Assembly: GCF_003148805.1 (NCBI RefSeq)
Contig: NZ_QGGX01000011.1
Coordinates: forward strand, 1 to 64,000
Reading direction: 5' to 3'
Source: Aminobacter sp. AP02
GTDB lineage: Bacteria > Pseudomonadota > Alphaproteobacteria > Rhizobiales > Rhizobiaceae
Length of the DNA stretch: 64,000 nt
Positions 22,999-31,719 of this stretch are shown here, in pieces. A program made the translations under genes and the position numbers. Under the pieces are notes generated by a model. The model was not told the DNA's origin and searched no databases. It worked only from the letters and a program-made list of their open reading frames with translations. Every line of letters begins with the position of its first letter. Within the stretch, counting starts at the first letter, position 1.

Positions 22999-23050
22999 GT
23001 TGCGGTTTCCCCTCCCAGGGTTCTGCGCGAGGTCAGCTCATGCAATCACA

Positions 23051-25519
23051 TCAGGCCGGCACGTTCCAGATTTCTTTGGCGTATTGTCGAATGGTCCGGT
23101 CGGAAGAAAACCAGCCGACACGCGCGACATTGCGGATGGCGCGCGCGTACCAGTCCGGGCTGTCGCGCCAGACAGCATCGACCTGCCGCTGGGCGGCGGC
23201 ATAGGAATCGAAATCAGCCGCGACCATGAACCAGTCGTGCTGGTAGAGCCCATCCATCAGTTCGCGGTAGCGGGCCGGATCGTCGGGCGAAAACACGCCA
23301 GACGAGATCGCCGCTACCGCCTGTTTGAGCTCGGGCGAACCGTCGATCACCGCGCCCGGCTGGTAGCCGCTGTTGCGGCGCTGGGCTACCTCCTCGGTCG
23401 TCAGGCCGAAGATGAAGATGTTGTCGTCGCCGACATGCTCCTTGATTTCGACATTGGCGCCGTCGAGCGTGCCAATGGTGAGCGCTCCATTGAGCGCGAA
23501 CTTCATGTTGCCGGTTCCCGACGCCTCCATGCCGGCGGTCGAAATCTGCTCCGACAAGTCTGCTGCCGGCATCAGGATTTCGGCGGCGCTGACATTGTAG
23601 TTCGGCACGAAGACGACCTTGAGCAGCCCGCGCACCGAGGGGTCGCGATTGATCACCTTGGCGACGTCATTGGCCAGTTTGATGATCAGCTTGGCGTTGT
23701 GGTAGCTCGGCGCCGCCTTGCCGCCGAAGAATTTCACCCGCGGCATCCATTCGCGCTCGGGATGCGAGCGGATCTGATCGTAGAGCGCGACCGCCTCGAT
23801 GATGTTCAGAAGCTGGCGCTTGTATTCGTGGATGCGCTTGATCTGGATGTCGAACAGCGCCGACGGGTCAACCCTGATGCCCAGCCGCTCGGCAACGAGA
23901 TTGGCAAGCCTCTCCTTGTTGGCGCGCTTGACGCCGGCGAACTTCTCCCGGAACGCCGCGTCGCCGGCAAGGCCATCCAGCTCCCGGATCGCCTCGATTT
24001 CGTCGAGGAAGCGGTCACCGATCGCCTCGCGCGCCAGTCCGGTCAGGCCCGGATTGCATTGAATCAGCCAGCGGCGCGGCGTGATGCCGTTGGTCTTGTT
24101 GTTGATGCGTTCGGGATAAAGGCTGTGGAGATCGGCGAACACCGTCTCCTTCATCAGTTCGGTGTGCAAAGCCGAGACGCCATTGACGCTGTGCGAGCCG
24201 ACAAAGGCCAGATTGCCCATGCGCACGCGGCGCTCGCCATTTTCCTGGATCAGCGAGATGCGGGTGATCTGTTCGCCGGTGAAGCGGCCGGTCGCCCGCG
24301 CTTCCAGCAGCACTTCGGCGTTGATCGCGTAGACGATCTGCATGTGGCGCGGCAACAGCCGCTCGAACAGCGGCACCGGCCAGCTTTCCAGCGCCTCCGG
24401 CAGCAGCGTGTGATTGGTGTAGGCAAAGGTGCTTTTGGTGATGCCCCAGGCCGTATCGAAGTCGAGCCCGTGCACGTCCATCAACAGCCGCATCAATTCG
24501 GGCACAGCCACAGCCGGATGCGTGTCGTTGAGATGGATCGCTGCCTTGTCAGGCAAGGAATTCAGGTCCCCATACTGGCTCAGATGCCGCTGAAGGATGT
24601 CCTGCAGCGAGGCGGTGGAGAAGAAATACTCCTGGCGCAGCCGAAGCTCCTGGCCTGCCGGCGTAGCGTCAGCCGGATAGAGCACGCGCGACAGCGCGTC
24701 GGCCTTGTTGCTTTCGCGCAGCGCGCCGATGTGGTCGCCCGCGTTGAATGCGTCGAGCAGGATCGGGTCGAGCGGCATGCCGGACCAGAGGCGCAGCGTG
24801 TTCACACGCGCACCGCGCCAGCCGACCACTGGTGTGTCGTAGGCTACGGCCAGCACCCGGTCGGTCGGCTTCCACACATGACGCTCGAGCCGCCCGTCCT
24901 TGGCGGTGATGGATTCGACCGATCCGCCGAAGCCGACTTCAAACGCACGCTCGCGGCGCTCGAATTCCCAAGGATTTCCATGTTCGAGCCAGGTTTCAGG
25001 CAATTCGACCTGCCAGCCGTCATGTATCTCCTGACGGAACATGCCGTTGGCATAACGAATGCCGTAGCCATGGGCGGGAATGTCGACGGTCGCCATGCTT
25101 TCCATGAAGCAGGCCGCAAGGCGGCCAAGACCGCCATTGCCGAGCGCCGCATCGGGCTCCAGCTTGGCAATGACATCGAAGTCGACGCCGAGTGAAGCAA
25201 GTGCCTCACGCATCGCTTCCATCAGGCCCAAATTGGAGAACGCGTCGCGCATCAGGCGACCGATCAGGAACTCCAAGGAGAGGTAGTAGACCCGCTTGGC
25301 GCTCTGGTCGTAAGCCTCCTTGGTGGAGGAAATCCATTCATCGACGATGCGGTCGCGCACCACCTTGATCGATGCTGTCAGCCAATCGTATTCGGTGGCA
25401 ACGGTAGCGTCCTTGCCGAGCCGGTACTTCAGCGCCTTCAGGATTTCAGCAGCAAGGGCCTCAGGGCTGGTGTCGCCAAGCTGCGGCTGCGGGATTTTAG
25501 GGGTCTCTGCGCGGGTCAT
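23051..25519 (-). CDS. glgP: Glycogen/maltodextrin phosphorylase GlgP
   Basis: GlgP releases glucose-1-phosphate from glycogen ends using pyridoxal phosphate. The 822-residue protein has the family landmarks: YYLSLEFLIGR, DAALGNGGLGRLAACF, GYGIRY, and the PLP-lysine region EASGTGNMKFALNG near residue 670. Two starts are possible. The ATG at 25519 has AGAGG at a good distance and is preferred to the ATG at 25546, which adds nine residues. It is the first gene of the glycogen operon, placed ahead of the biosynthetic genes, so synthesis and breakdown appear to be made together. Confidence 0.94.
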   Translation of the reverse strand: MTRAETPKIPQPQLGDTSPEALAAEILKALKYRLGKDATVATEYDWLTASIKVVRDRIVDEWISSTKEAYDQSAKRVYYLSLEFLIGRLMRDAFSNLGLMEAMREALASLGVDFDVIAKLEPDAALGNGGLGRLAACFMESMATVDIPAHGYGIRYANGMFRQEIHDGWQVELPETWLEHGNPWEFERRERAFEVGFGGSVESITAKDGRLERHVWKPTDRVLAVAYDTPVVGWRGARVNTLRLWSGMPLDPILLDAFNAGDHIGALRESNKADALSRVLYPADATPAGQELRLRQEYFFSTASLQDILQRHLSQYGDLNSLPDKAAIHLNDTHPAVAVPELMRLLMDVHGLDFDTAWGITKSTFAYTNHTLLPEALESWPVPLFERLLPRHMQIVYAINAEVLLEARATGRFTGEQITRISLIQENGERRVRMGNLAFVGSHSVNGVSALHTELMKETVFADLHSLYPERINNKTNGITPRRWLIQCNPGLTGLAREAIGDRFLDEIEAIRELDGLAGDAAFREKFAGVKRANKERLANLVAERLGIRVDPSALFDIQIKRIHEYKRQLLNIIEAVALYDQIRSHPEREWMPRVKFFGGKAAPSYHNAKLIIKLANDVAKVINRDPSVRGLLKVVFVPNYNVSAAEILMPAADLSEQISTAGMEASGTGNMKFALNGALTIGTLDGANVEIKEHVGDDNIFIFGLTTEEVAQRRNSGYQPGAVIDGSPELKQAVAAISSGVFSPDDPARYRELMDGLYQHDWFMVAADFDSYAAAQRQVDAVWRDSPDWYARAIRNVARVGWFSSDRTIRQYAKEIWNVPA

Positions 25520-25627
25520 GTCGCCTCTCGCATGCTGTTCGGCCACCGGTTTGTTGCCTCCCTCGCCGACACCTGTCCTCCCGCACTCATGTTAGCCATT
25601 CCGAATGCGATCTCAATCGATTTAAAC

Positions 25628-25655
25628 CTCCGCGTCAATATTGCGCGACGCGGAG
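25628..25655 (-). terminator. Hairpin after frcA
   Basis: CTCCGCGTC at 25628-25636 pairs perfectly with GACGCGGAG at 25647-25655 around a ten-base loop. It lies 22 bases beyond the frcA stop and upstream of glgP on the same strand. It is a plausible end of the frcBCA transcript, with only a short T-rich stretch after it. Confidence 0.6.
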
Positions 25656-25677
25656 ACTTAAGGTTGTGGCCGACTGC

Positions 25678-26460
25678 TCAGGCGGCGAGCGCCGCCTCCG
25701 GCGGCGCCTTCGCCCCGGTCATGAAGGCGACGGCATCCGACATCGTATACTCCTTCGGATCGATGACCGTGAGCCTGCGGCCAAGGCGATGGATGTGGAT
25801 GCGGTCGGCCACTTCGAACACATGCGGCATGTTGTGCGAAATCAGCACGATCGGCAGGCCCCGCCGTTTCACGTCGAGGATCAGTTCCAGCACGCGCCGC
25901 GATTCCTTGACCCCCAATGCCGCCGTCGGCTCGTCCATGATGACGACCTTGGAGCCGAAGGTGGCGGCGCGCGCCACCGCCACGCCCTGACGCTGGCCGC
26001 CAGACAGGGTCTCGACCGACTGGCTGATATTCTGGATGGTCATCAGGCCAAGCTCCGTCAGCTTGTCGCGGGCGCGCTTTTCCATGGTCGTTCGGTCGAG
26101 CATGCGGAACCAGTTGCCGAGTATACCTGGCTTCCTGATCTCGCGGCCCAGGAACATGTTGTCGGCGATCGACAGGGCCGGCGACAAAGCAAGGTTCTGG
26201 TAAACCGTCTCGATGCCGGCGTCGCGGGCTTCCATCGGCGCCTTGAAGTTGATCACCTTGCCTTCGAGACGGATTTCGCCTTCGTCGGGCGTCATCGCGC
26301 CTGAGATTGCCTTGATCAGCGAGGATTTGCCGGCACCGTTGTCGCCGATCACGGCGAGGATTTCGCCGGGATAGAGGTCGAAATCGGCCTGGTCGAGGGC
26401 GGTAACACGGCCGTAGCGCTTGACCAGGCCGCGGGCGGTGAGAAGTGGTTCGGTCGACAT
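25678..26460 (-). CDS. frcA: Fructose ABC transporter ATPase FrcA
   Basis: This 260-residue, single-domain sugar ABC ATPase has Walker A GDNGAGKS near residues 38-45, the signature LSGGQRQGVAVARA and Walker B VVIMDEPTAALG. Most sugar-family ATPases of the RbsA type are doubled; FrcA of Sinorhizobium is a single domain of this same length. It energises fructose uptake through FrcC. Its ATG shares one base with the frcC stop (TAATG at 26462-26458), so the two are probably translationally coupled. The frame extends upstream, but that part overlaps frcC and is not used. Confidence 0.92.
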   Translation of the reverse strand: MSTEPLLTARGLVKRYGRVTALDQADFDLYPGEILAVIGDNGAGKSSLIKAISGAMTPDEGEIRLEGKVINFKAPMEARDAGIETVYQNLALSPALSIADNMFLGREIRKPGILGNWFRMLDRTTMEKRARDKLTELGLMTIQNISQSVETLSGGQRQGVAVARAATFGSKVVIMDEPTAALGVKESRRVLELILDVKRRGLPIVLISHNMPHVFEVADRIHIHRLGRRLTVIDPKEYTMSDAVAFMTGAKAPPEAALAA

Positions 26461-27542
26461 TAGCCTGCAACCTTTCTGATCCACTGGTCGATGGCGACAG
26501 CGATGATGATGAGCGCGCCGATCAACAGATAGGTCCACTGCGGGTCGGTGCCGATCAGGCGCAGGCCCAGCTGGAAGACGCCGACGATCAGCGCGCCAAA
26601 CAGCATGCCGAGGATCGAACCGCGCCCGCCGAACAGCGAGACGCCGCCGATCACCACCGCAGTGATGGATTCGATGTTGGCGAACTGGCCAGCGGTCGGC
26701 GAAACCGAGCCGATACGGCCGATGAGCACCCAGCCACCGAGCGCACAGATCAGCCCGGAAATGACGTAGACAGAAATCAGCACCCTGTTGACGCGTACGC
26801 CGGAAAGCTGGGCCGCCTCGGGGTCATCACCGATGGCATAGACGTGCCTACCCCAGGCAGTTTGGTTCAAGATGTACCAAAGCACCATCACTAGGAGCAC
26901 CATGGCGACCACGCCATACGTGAACACCGCATTGCCAAGCCTGAACGTCGCGCCGAACAATTGGAGGATCGGCGCTTGCGCTTCGATATCCTGGGCGCGG
27001 ATTGTCTCATTCGCCGAATAGAGAAAATTCGAGGCGAGCACGATCTGCCACATGCCAAGAGTGACGATGAACGGCGGCAACCTCATATAGGCGACGAGCA
27101 CGCCGTTGACCCAGCCGCAGAAGGCGCCGACGGCAAAGCCGCAAAGGATCGCCAACGAGGGTGGCAAGCCATAGCGGAAGGTGAACTGTCCCATCACCAC
27201 CGATGACAGCACCATGATAGCGCCGACCGAAAGATCGATGCCGGCGGTCAGGATGACCAGCGTCTGCGCAGCGCCGATGATGCCGGTGATGGCGACCTGC
27301 TGCAGGATCAGAGTCATCGAAAATGCAGAGAAGAACTTGCCGCCTATGATGACGCCGAAGGCGATCAGCGAGGCGACGAGCACGATCAGCGGGACCGCCG
27401 CCGGGTTCGAATGCAAAAAGTGCTGGACCTTTTCTACCGGCGAGCGGGTATGTGTGTCGAAGCTTGCCACTGACGTGTCGCTGCCCGAGAGAACTTTCTC
27501 GAACTCCTGCGGTCGCCCGGCGTTTGCCGATGCGTCAGACAT
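26460..27542 (-). CDS. frcC: Fructose ABC transporter permease FrcC
   Basis: This 360-residue permease of the RbsC/AraH family has about ten hydrophobic helices after a hydrophilic N-terminus of roughly 50 residues. Family landmarks include LVILTAGIDLSVGAIM near residue 95 and the loop GDDPEAAQLSGVRVNR that meets the ATPase. In Sinorhizobium the Frc system imports fructose, mannose and ribose. The ATG at 27542 follows GGAGG by seven bases, which decides it against the longer frame. A stem-loop lies between it and frcB. Confidence 0.92.
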   Translation of the reverse strand: MSDASANAGRPQEFEKVLSGSDTSVASFDTHTRSPVEKVQHFLHSNPAAVPLIVLVASLIAFGVIIGGKFFSAFSMTLILQQVAITGIIGAAQTLVILTAGIDLSVGAIMVLSSVVMGQFTFRYGLPPSLAILCGFAVGAFCGWVNGVLVAYMRLPPFIVTLGMWQIVLASNFLYSANETIRAQDIEAQAPILQLFGATFRLGNAVFTYGVVAMVLLVMVLWYILNQTAWGRHVYAIGDDPEAAQLSGVRVNRVLISVYVISGLICALGGWVLIGRIGSVSPTAGQFANIESITAVVIGGVSLFGGRGSILGMLFGALIVGVFQLGLRLIGTDPQWTYLLIGALIIIAVAIDQWIRKVAG

Positions 27543-27583
27543 GTCGATTTCCTCCCAATGAGGGATTTCTATCCCTCTTGTAG

Positions 27584-27609
27584 GAAGGGCGACCAAGGGG
27601 CCGCCCTTC
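27584..27609 (-). terminator. Intercistronic stem-loop between frcB and frcC
   Basis: GAAGGGCG at 27584-27591 pairs with CGCCCTTC at 27602-27609 around a ten-base loop. It follows the frcB stop by about 35 bases and precedes frcC by about 40. As in oppA-oppB, such a hairpin probably raises the share of binding-protein mRNA over transporter mRNA. Confidence 0.6.
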
Positions 27610-27644
27610 GTCTGAAGAGAGTGTCACGCCGTCAGGCGCCTAGA

Positions 27645-28673
27645 TCAACCCCAGCACTTCTCAAGGCCGGACTTGACGTCGATGGATTCAACACCCGCAG
27701 CCGGCTTGTCGGTCACCAGCGACACACCCGTGTCGAAGAAGGCCTTGCCTTCGGTCGGCTTGGGCTTTTCGCCGGTGTCGGCAAACTTCTTGATCGCCTC
27801 GATGCCGAGGGCGGCCATGGCCAGCGGATATTGCTGCGAGGTTGCACCGATAACGCCGGCCTCGACGTTCTTGACGCCTGGGCAACCGCCGTCGACGGAA
27901 ACGATCAAAACGTTCTTTTCCATGCCGACAGCTTTGAGAGCCTCATAGGCACCCGCGGCGGCAGGCTCGTTGATGGTATGGACGACGTTTAGGCCGGGAT
28001 CCTTCTGGAGAAGATTTTCCATGGCCTTGCGGCCGCCCTCTTCGTTGCCGTTGGTGACGTCGTGACCAACGATGCGGGCATCGTCCTCGTCACCGATCTT
28101 GTTGGGATCCTTCACGTCAATGCCGAAGCCCATCATGAAGCCCTGGTCGCGCAAAACGTCGACGGTGGGCTGCGACGGGGTCAAATCGAGGAAGGCAATC
28201 TTTGCGTCCTTGGCCTTGTCGCCGAGAGTCGCGGCGGCCCACTGGCCGATCAGCTTGCCGGCAAGCAGGTTGTCGGTGGCGAATGTCGCGTCAGCCGCAT
28301 CGGCTGGCTCAAGCGGGGTGTCAAGCGCGATCACCAGAATGCCCGCATCGCGCGCCTTCTTGATCGTCGGCACGATGCCCTTGGTGTCGGAAGCCGTTAT
28401 CAGGATGCCCTTGGCGCCATCGGCGATGCAGGTTTCGATCGCCGCGACCTGGCTTTCGCTGTCGCCATCGATCTTGCCGGCATAGCTCTTCAGCGTCACG
28501 CCGAGCTCAGCCGCCTTGGCGGTGGCACCCTCTTTCATCTTGACGAAGAAGGGATTGGTGTCGGTCTTCGTGATCAGGCATGCGCCAACGTCGGCAGCCG
28601 AAGCAGGCGCTGCGAAACCGGCAAGTGCTGCAACCGCACCAAAGACGGTCGTCTTCAGAACTGAAAACTTCAT
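27645..28673 (-). CDS. frcB: Fructose-binding periplasmic protein FrcB
   Basis: FrcB binds fructose (in Sinorhizobium also mannose and ribose) in the periplasm for FrcCA. The 342-residue protein has a signal peptide (about 1-27, ending APASAAD). It belongs to the RbsB-like periplasmic-binding fold, with [16 protein letters not shown] near residue 36, the hinge segment [10 protein letters not shown], and [15 protein letters not shown]. It is the first gene of frcB-frcC-frcA and is divergent from frcR. Confidence 0.93.
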   Translation of the reverse strand: MKFSVLKTTVFGAVAALAGFAAPASAADVGACLITKTDTNPFFVKMKEGATAKAAELGVTLKSYAGKIDGDSESQVAAIETCIADGAKGILITASDTKGIVPTIKKARDAGILVIALDTPLEPADAADATFATDNLLAGKLIGQWAAATLGDKAKDAKIAFLDLTPSQPTVDVLRDQGFMMGFGIDVKDPNKIGDEDDARIVGHDVTNGNEEGGRKAMENLLQKDPGLNVVHTINEPAAAGAYEALKAVGMEKNVLIVSVDGGCPGVKNVEAGVIGATSQQYPLAMAALGIEAIKKFADTGEKPKPTEGKAFFDTGVSLVTDKPAAGVESIDVKSGLEKCWG

Positions 28674-28791
28674 CGGGTACTCCTCCCAAAATCAAACCAT
28701 GCGGCCCCGTCCACCGGGCGCCGCCCCGGACACTCATGCACTCTTCCCAGTCGAGTATCCGGCATCAACGAAACACCAAACGCAACCACGA

Positions 28792-28825
28792 GTCAATAAT
28801 TAAATCACTCTTATTTATTATTGAC
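28792..28825. promoter_or_regulatory. Candidate FrcR operator between divergent frcB and frcR promoters
   Basis: GTCAATAAT at 28792-28800 and its exact complement ATTATTGAC at 28817-28825 form a 9-base inverted repeat with a 16-base spacer. The right arm contains the -35 box TTGACA (28821-28826) reading toward frcR. The left arm contains TTGACT (28796-28791) reading toward frcB. The two -35 boxes are thus back to back and symmetric. The rightward promoter has CATTCT at 28844-28849 after 17 bases; the leftward -10 is poor. FrcR is the obvious candidate ligand, but this is inference. Confidence 0.6.
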
Positions 28826-28889
28826 AGGATTGCAGTCGGCCCGCATTCTGTCCCAAAACAAAAAGATGGAAATCACGGGGAGGAAGCCG

Positions 28890-30116
28890 GTGGAGGCCGG
28901 GAGTGTGAGGCAAGGATCGCCAGATGCTGCGGAGAGCCCGCAGCCGCGCGGCACCAATCAAAGCGGTATGCGCGAGCACAACGAACGGCTGGTGCTTTCG
29001 CTGGTGCGGCAGAGCGGCGCGCTGGCGAAATCCGACATCGCGCGCATGACCGGCCTGTCGGCCCAGACAGTCTCGGTCATCATGCGCGAACTGGAAGACG
29101 AGGGCCTTTTGCTCAGGCAAGCGCCGGTGCGCGGCAAGATCGGCCAACCTTCCATCCCGATGGCGCTCGATCCTGATGGCGCCTATTTCATTGGCCTCAA
29201 GATCGGGCGGCGCAGCGCCGAGCTTGTGCTGATCGATTTTGTCGGCAAGACGCGCGCGATGCTGCAGAATTCCTACCGCTACCCCACCCCGCGCGACACC
29301 ATCGACTTCGTCAAGTCGGGCATCGCCCAGATGCGCGCCACTCTGAAGCGCGAACAGGATCAACGCATCGCCGGCCTCGGTGTCGCCATGCCGTTCGAAC
29401 TGTGGAACTGGGTCGATACCGCTGGCGCCCCGCGCGAGATCATGGACGAATGGCGCAACCGCGACATCCGCAGCGACCTGCAGGCGCTGTTCGGATTTCC
29501 CGTCTATCTGCAGAACGACGCCACGTCGGCCTGCGGGGCCGAGCTGGTTTTCGGTGACATCGGCACATTGCGCGACTTCGTCTATTTCTACATCGGCGCC
29601 TTTGCTGGCGGCGGCGTGGTGCTTAACGGCAGGCTCTTTGGCGGACCGACCGGCAATGCCGGAGCACTCGGCTCGATGCCCGTTCCAGGCCCCGGCGGCA
29701 AGCCAACGCAGCTTATCGACATCGCATCGATCGCCGTGCTCGAAAAGGCCCTGAACGCCAAAGGCATCGACGCCGCCTATCTGTGGACCTCCCCGGAAGA
29801 ATGGGGCGAACTCGGCCCCGAACTGGATGCGTGGATCGCAACCGCGTCGTATGCGCTCGCCTATGCGATCGTTGCATCGGCATCGGTCATCGACTTCGAA
29901 TGCGCTGTCATCGACGGCTGGATGCCACCAACGATCCGTGCGCGGCTCGTTGATGCCGTGCAGGCAGCGATCGGCAAGATCGACGTCGAAGGCTTGCGCA
30001 TGCCGAGCGTTCGTGAGGGCACGGTGGGTATCCATGCGCGCGCCTTGGGCGGAGCCAGCCTGCCGCTTTCGGAACGTTTCCTGATCGGCTCGACAGCTCC
30101 ATCGCGAGGGGTTTGA
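28890..30116 (+). CDS. frcR: FrcR, ROK-family transcriptional repressor
   Basis: The 408-residue protein joins an N-terminal winged helix-turn-helix (NERLVLSLVRQSGALAKSD, then LSAQTVSVIMRELEDEGLL, about residues 35-75) to a ROK sugar-kinase-like domain. The Mlc/NagC/XylR architecture suggests a sugar-responsive repressor of frcBCA. The ROK zinc site is not obvious. The GTG at 28890 has GGGGAGG at 28877-28883, six bases away, and is preferred. An ATG at 28866 would add eight residues but lacks a good ribosome-binding site. frcR is followed after two bases by the fucU-like gene. Confidence 0.88.
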   Translation: MEAGSVRQGSPDAAESPQPRGTNQSGMREHNERLVLSLVRQSGALAKSDIARMTGLSAQTVSVIMRELEDEGLLLRQAPVRGKIGQPSIPMALDPDGAYFIGLKIGRRSAELVLIDFVGKTRAMLQNSYRYPTPRDTIDFVKSGIAQMRATLKREQDQRIAGLGVAMPFELWNWVDTAGAPREIMDEWRNRDIRSDLQALFGFPVYLQNDATSACGAELVFGDIGTLRDFVYFYIGAFAGGGVVLNGRLFGGPTGNAGALGSMPVPGPGGKPTQLIDIASIAVLEKALNAKGIDAAYLWTSPEEWGELGPELDAWIATASYALAYAIVASASVIDFECAVIDGWMPPTIRARLVDAVQAAIGKIDVEGLRMPSVREGTVGIHARALGGASLPLSERFLIGSTAPSRGV

Positions 30117-30118
30117 AG

Positions 30119-30559
30119 GTGCTCATAGGCATTCCTGCCCTGCTCGGTCCGGACCTGCTCTTCACTCTGCGCGCCATGGGGCACGGCGACGAGATTGCCA
30201 TCGTCGACGGCAACTACCCGGCCCTTGAACACGGACGGCGGGTCATCCGCGCCGATGGGCTGGGACTGATCCCGGTGCTCGACGCCATCCTCCAGGTGAT
30301 GCCGGTGGACGACTTCGTACCGCAAGCGATCTTCCGCTCGTCGGTCAAGGGCGACCCGACCTTGTCCGACCAAGTGCACGAAGAGATCGACGCGGTCTGC
30401 GCCAGCAGGGCGCCCGGCTTCGCGGTCGTGCCGCTCGCCGGCAATAGTTTCTACGAACGGGTGAAGGCGGCACACACGGTCATTGCCACCGGCGAGCCAA
30501 GGCTCTACGCCAATGTCATCATCCGCAAGGGTGTCATCTATCCAAAAGGAACCGGCTAG
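30119..30559 (+). CDS. fucU: RbsD/FucU-family sugar mutarotase in the frc locus
   Basis: This 146-residue protein matches the RbsD/FucU family, which speeds interconversion of sugar ring forms. MLIGIPALLGPDLL opens the chain; RAMGHGDEIAIVDGNYPA holds the presumed catalytic His22. VIRADGLGL, SFYERVKAA and ATGEPRLYANVIIRKGV near the end are closest in style to FucU. A GTG start at 30119 fits GAGGGG eight bases upstream and the family N-terminus; the TTG at 30113 is less likely. It is tucked between frcR and frcK with two-base gaps on each side, so its sugar is probably the Frc substrate (fructose or ribose) rather than fucose. Confidence 0.85.
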   Translation: MLIGIPALLGPDLLFTLRAMGHGDEIAIVDGNYPALEHGRRVIRADGLGLIPVLDAILQVMPVDDFVPQAIFRSSVKGDPTLSDQVHEEIDAVCASRAPGFAVVPLAGNSFYERVKAAHTVIATGEPRLYANVIIRKGVIYPKGTG

Positions 30560-30561
30560 CC

Positions 30562-31485
30562 ATGATCCTGTGCTGCGGCGAGGCGCTCATCGACATGCTG
30601 CCAAGGCAAAGCCAGGCAGGTGAACCGGCCTTTGCGCCCTATGCCGGCGGCGCGATCTTCAACTCGGCCATAGCCCTCGGGCGCCTCGGCGTGCCGGTGG
30701 AGTTCTTTTCCGGGCTCTCCTCCGATCTGTTCGGCCAGCAGATCCGCGAGGTCCTTGCCGCCAGCAATGTCGGCTCGCTCTATGCCAATGTCTCGCCGCG
30801 CCCGACCACGCTCGCCTTCGTCCGGCTTAGCGATGGTCACGCGACCTACACTTTCTACGACGAGAACACCGCCGGGCGAATGCTCACGGAAATGGACCTG
30901 CCAGCGCTTGGCGGCGACGTGGACGCAATGCTGTTCGGCGCGATCAGCCTGATCCCTGAGCCGTGCGGTTCGGCCTATGAAGCACTGATGAAGCGCGAGC
31001 ACAAAAACCGCGTGATGATGTTCGATCCCAACATCCGGCCCGGTTTCATCCTGGACAAGCAGGCTCACCTTGAGCGCATGCTGCGCATGCTTGCCATGGC
31101 AGATATCGTCAAGCTCTCGGACGAGGATCTCGAATGGTTCGGCGAGACCGGCAGCCATGACGAGATTGCTGCCAACTGGCTGCGCAAGGGCCCTTCGCTG
31201 ATCATCATCACCAAGGGCAGCAAGGGCGCCACCGCTTATAGCGACGAGCACACAGTTACAGTCACGCCGGAAAAGGTGACCGTTGTCGATACCGTCGGTG
31301 CCGGCGACACCTTCAACGCAGGCGTCCTCGCCTCGTTGCACGAACAGAATGTTCTGGCCAAAAACGCCATAGCCAAGCTGTCCGAAGCAGCCATTGAAAA
31401 GGCGCTTTTACTTGGCGCGCGTGCCGCTGCGGTGACTGTTTCACGCGCCGGCGCAAACCCGCCATGGCGACGTGAATTGGCCTGA
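30562..31485 (+). CDS. frcK: FrcK, PfkB-family fructokinase
   Basis: FrcK phosphorylates the imported sugar, most likely fructose, with ATP. The 307-residue PfkB/ribokinase-fold protein has the N-terminal GEALIDMLP, the GGAIFNSAIALGRLG sugar site near residues 29-43, and the C-terminal DTVGAGDTFNAG at 243-254 with catalytic Asp249. It starts two bases after the fucU-like stop. A weak hairpin, CGCCG-TTTTC-CGGCG at 31489-31503, follows the stop. The sugar specificity is inferred from the locus; PfkB kinases also act on ribose or adenosine. Confidence 0.9.
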   Translation: MILCCGEALIDMLPRQSQAGEPAFAPYAGGAIFNSAIALGRLGVPVEFFSGLSSDLFGQQIREVLAASNVGSLYANVSPRPTTLAFVRLSDGHATYTFYDENTAGRMLTEMDLPALGGDVDAMLFGAISLIPEPCGSAYEALMKREHKNRVMMFDPNIRPGFILDKQAHLERMLRMLAMADIVKLSDEDLEWFGETGSHDEIAANWLRKGPSLIIITKGSKGATAYSDEHTVTVTPEKVTVVDTVGAGDTFNAGVLASLHEQNVLAKNAIAKLSEAAIEKALLLGARAAAVTVSRAGANPPWRRELA

Positions 31486-31719
31486 TTTCGCCGTTTTCCG
31501 GCGGTTTGGCCGATCACTTTATGTTTCGCTTCGCCAAGCCGGCTCAGCAGCCTGCCCGCGAAATCCCATGTTTTCCGCCAATTTGAGCGCGAAAACGCGT
31601 CAACCGAAAGTAACAAGAACCGCAGGCGCGCCAAGGATGCCGCAGGCCGGTCGTCTTTTTCGATTTCGGCAACTCTGCTATCAGCGGCCCGAAGAAAACG
31701 ATTGGGTTTTGGGGCCATA

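Noticed and set aside
22736-25195. Long plus-strand open frame of 819 codons
   Set aside because: It is wholly antisense to glgB and glgP, has no recognisable domain and an odd composition; a by-product of high-GC codon use.
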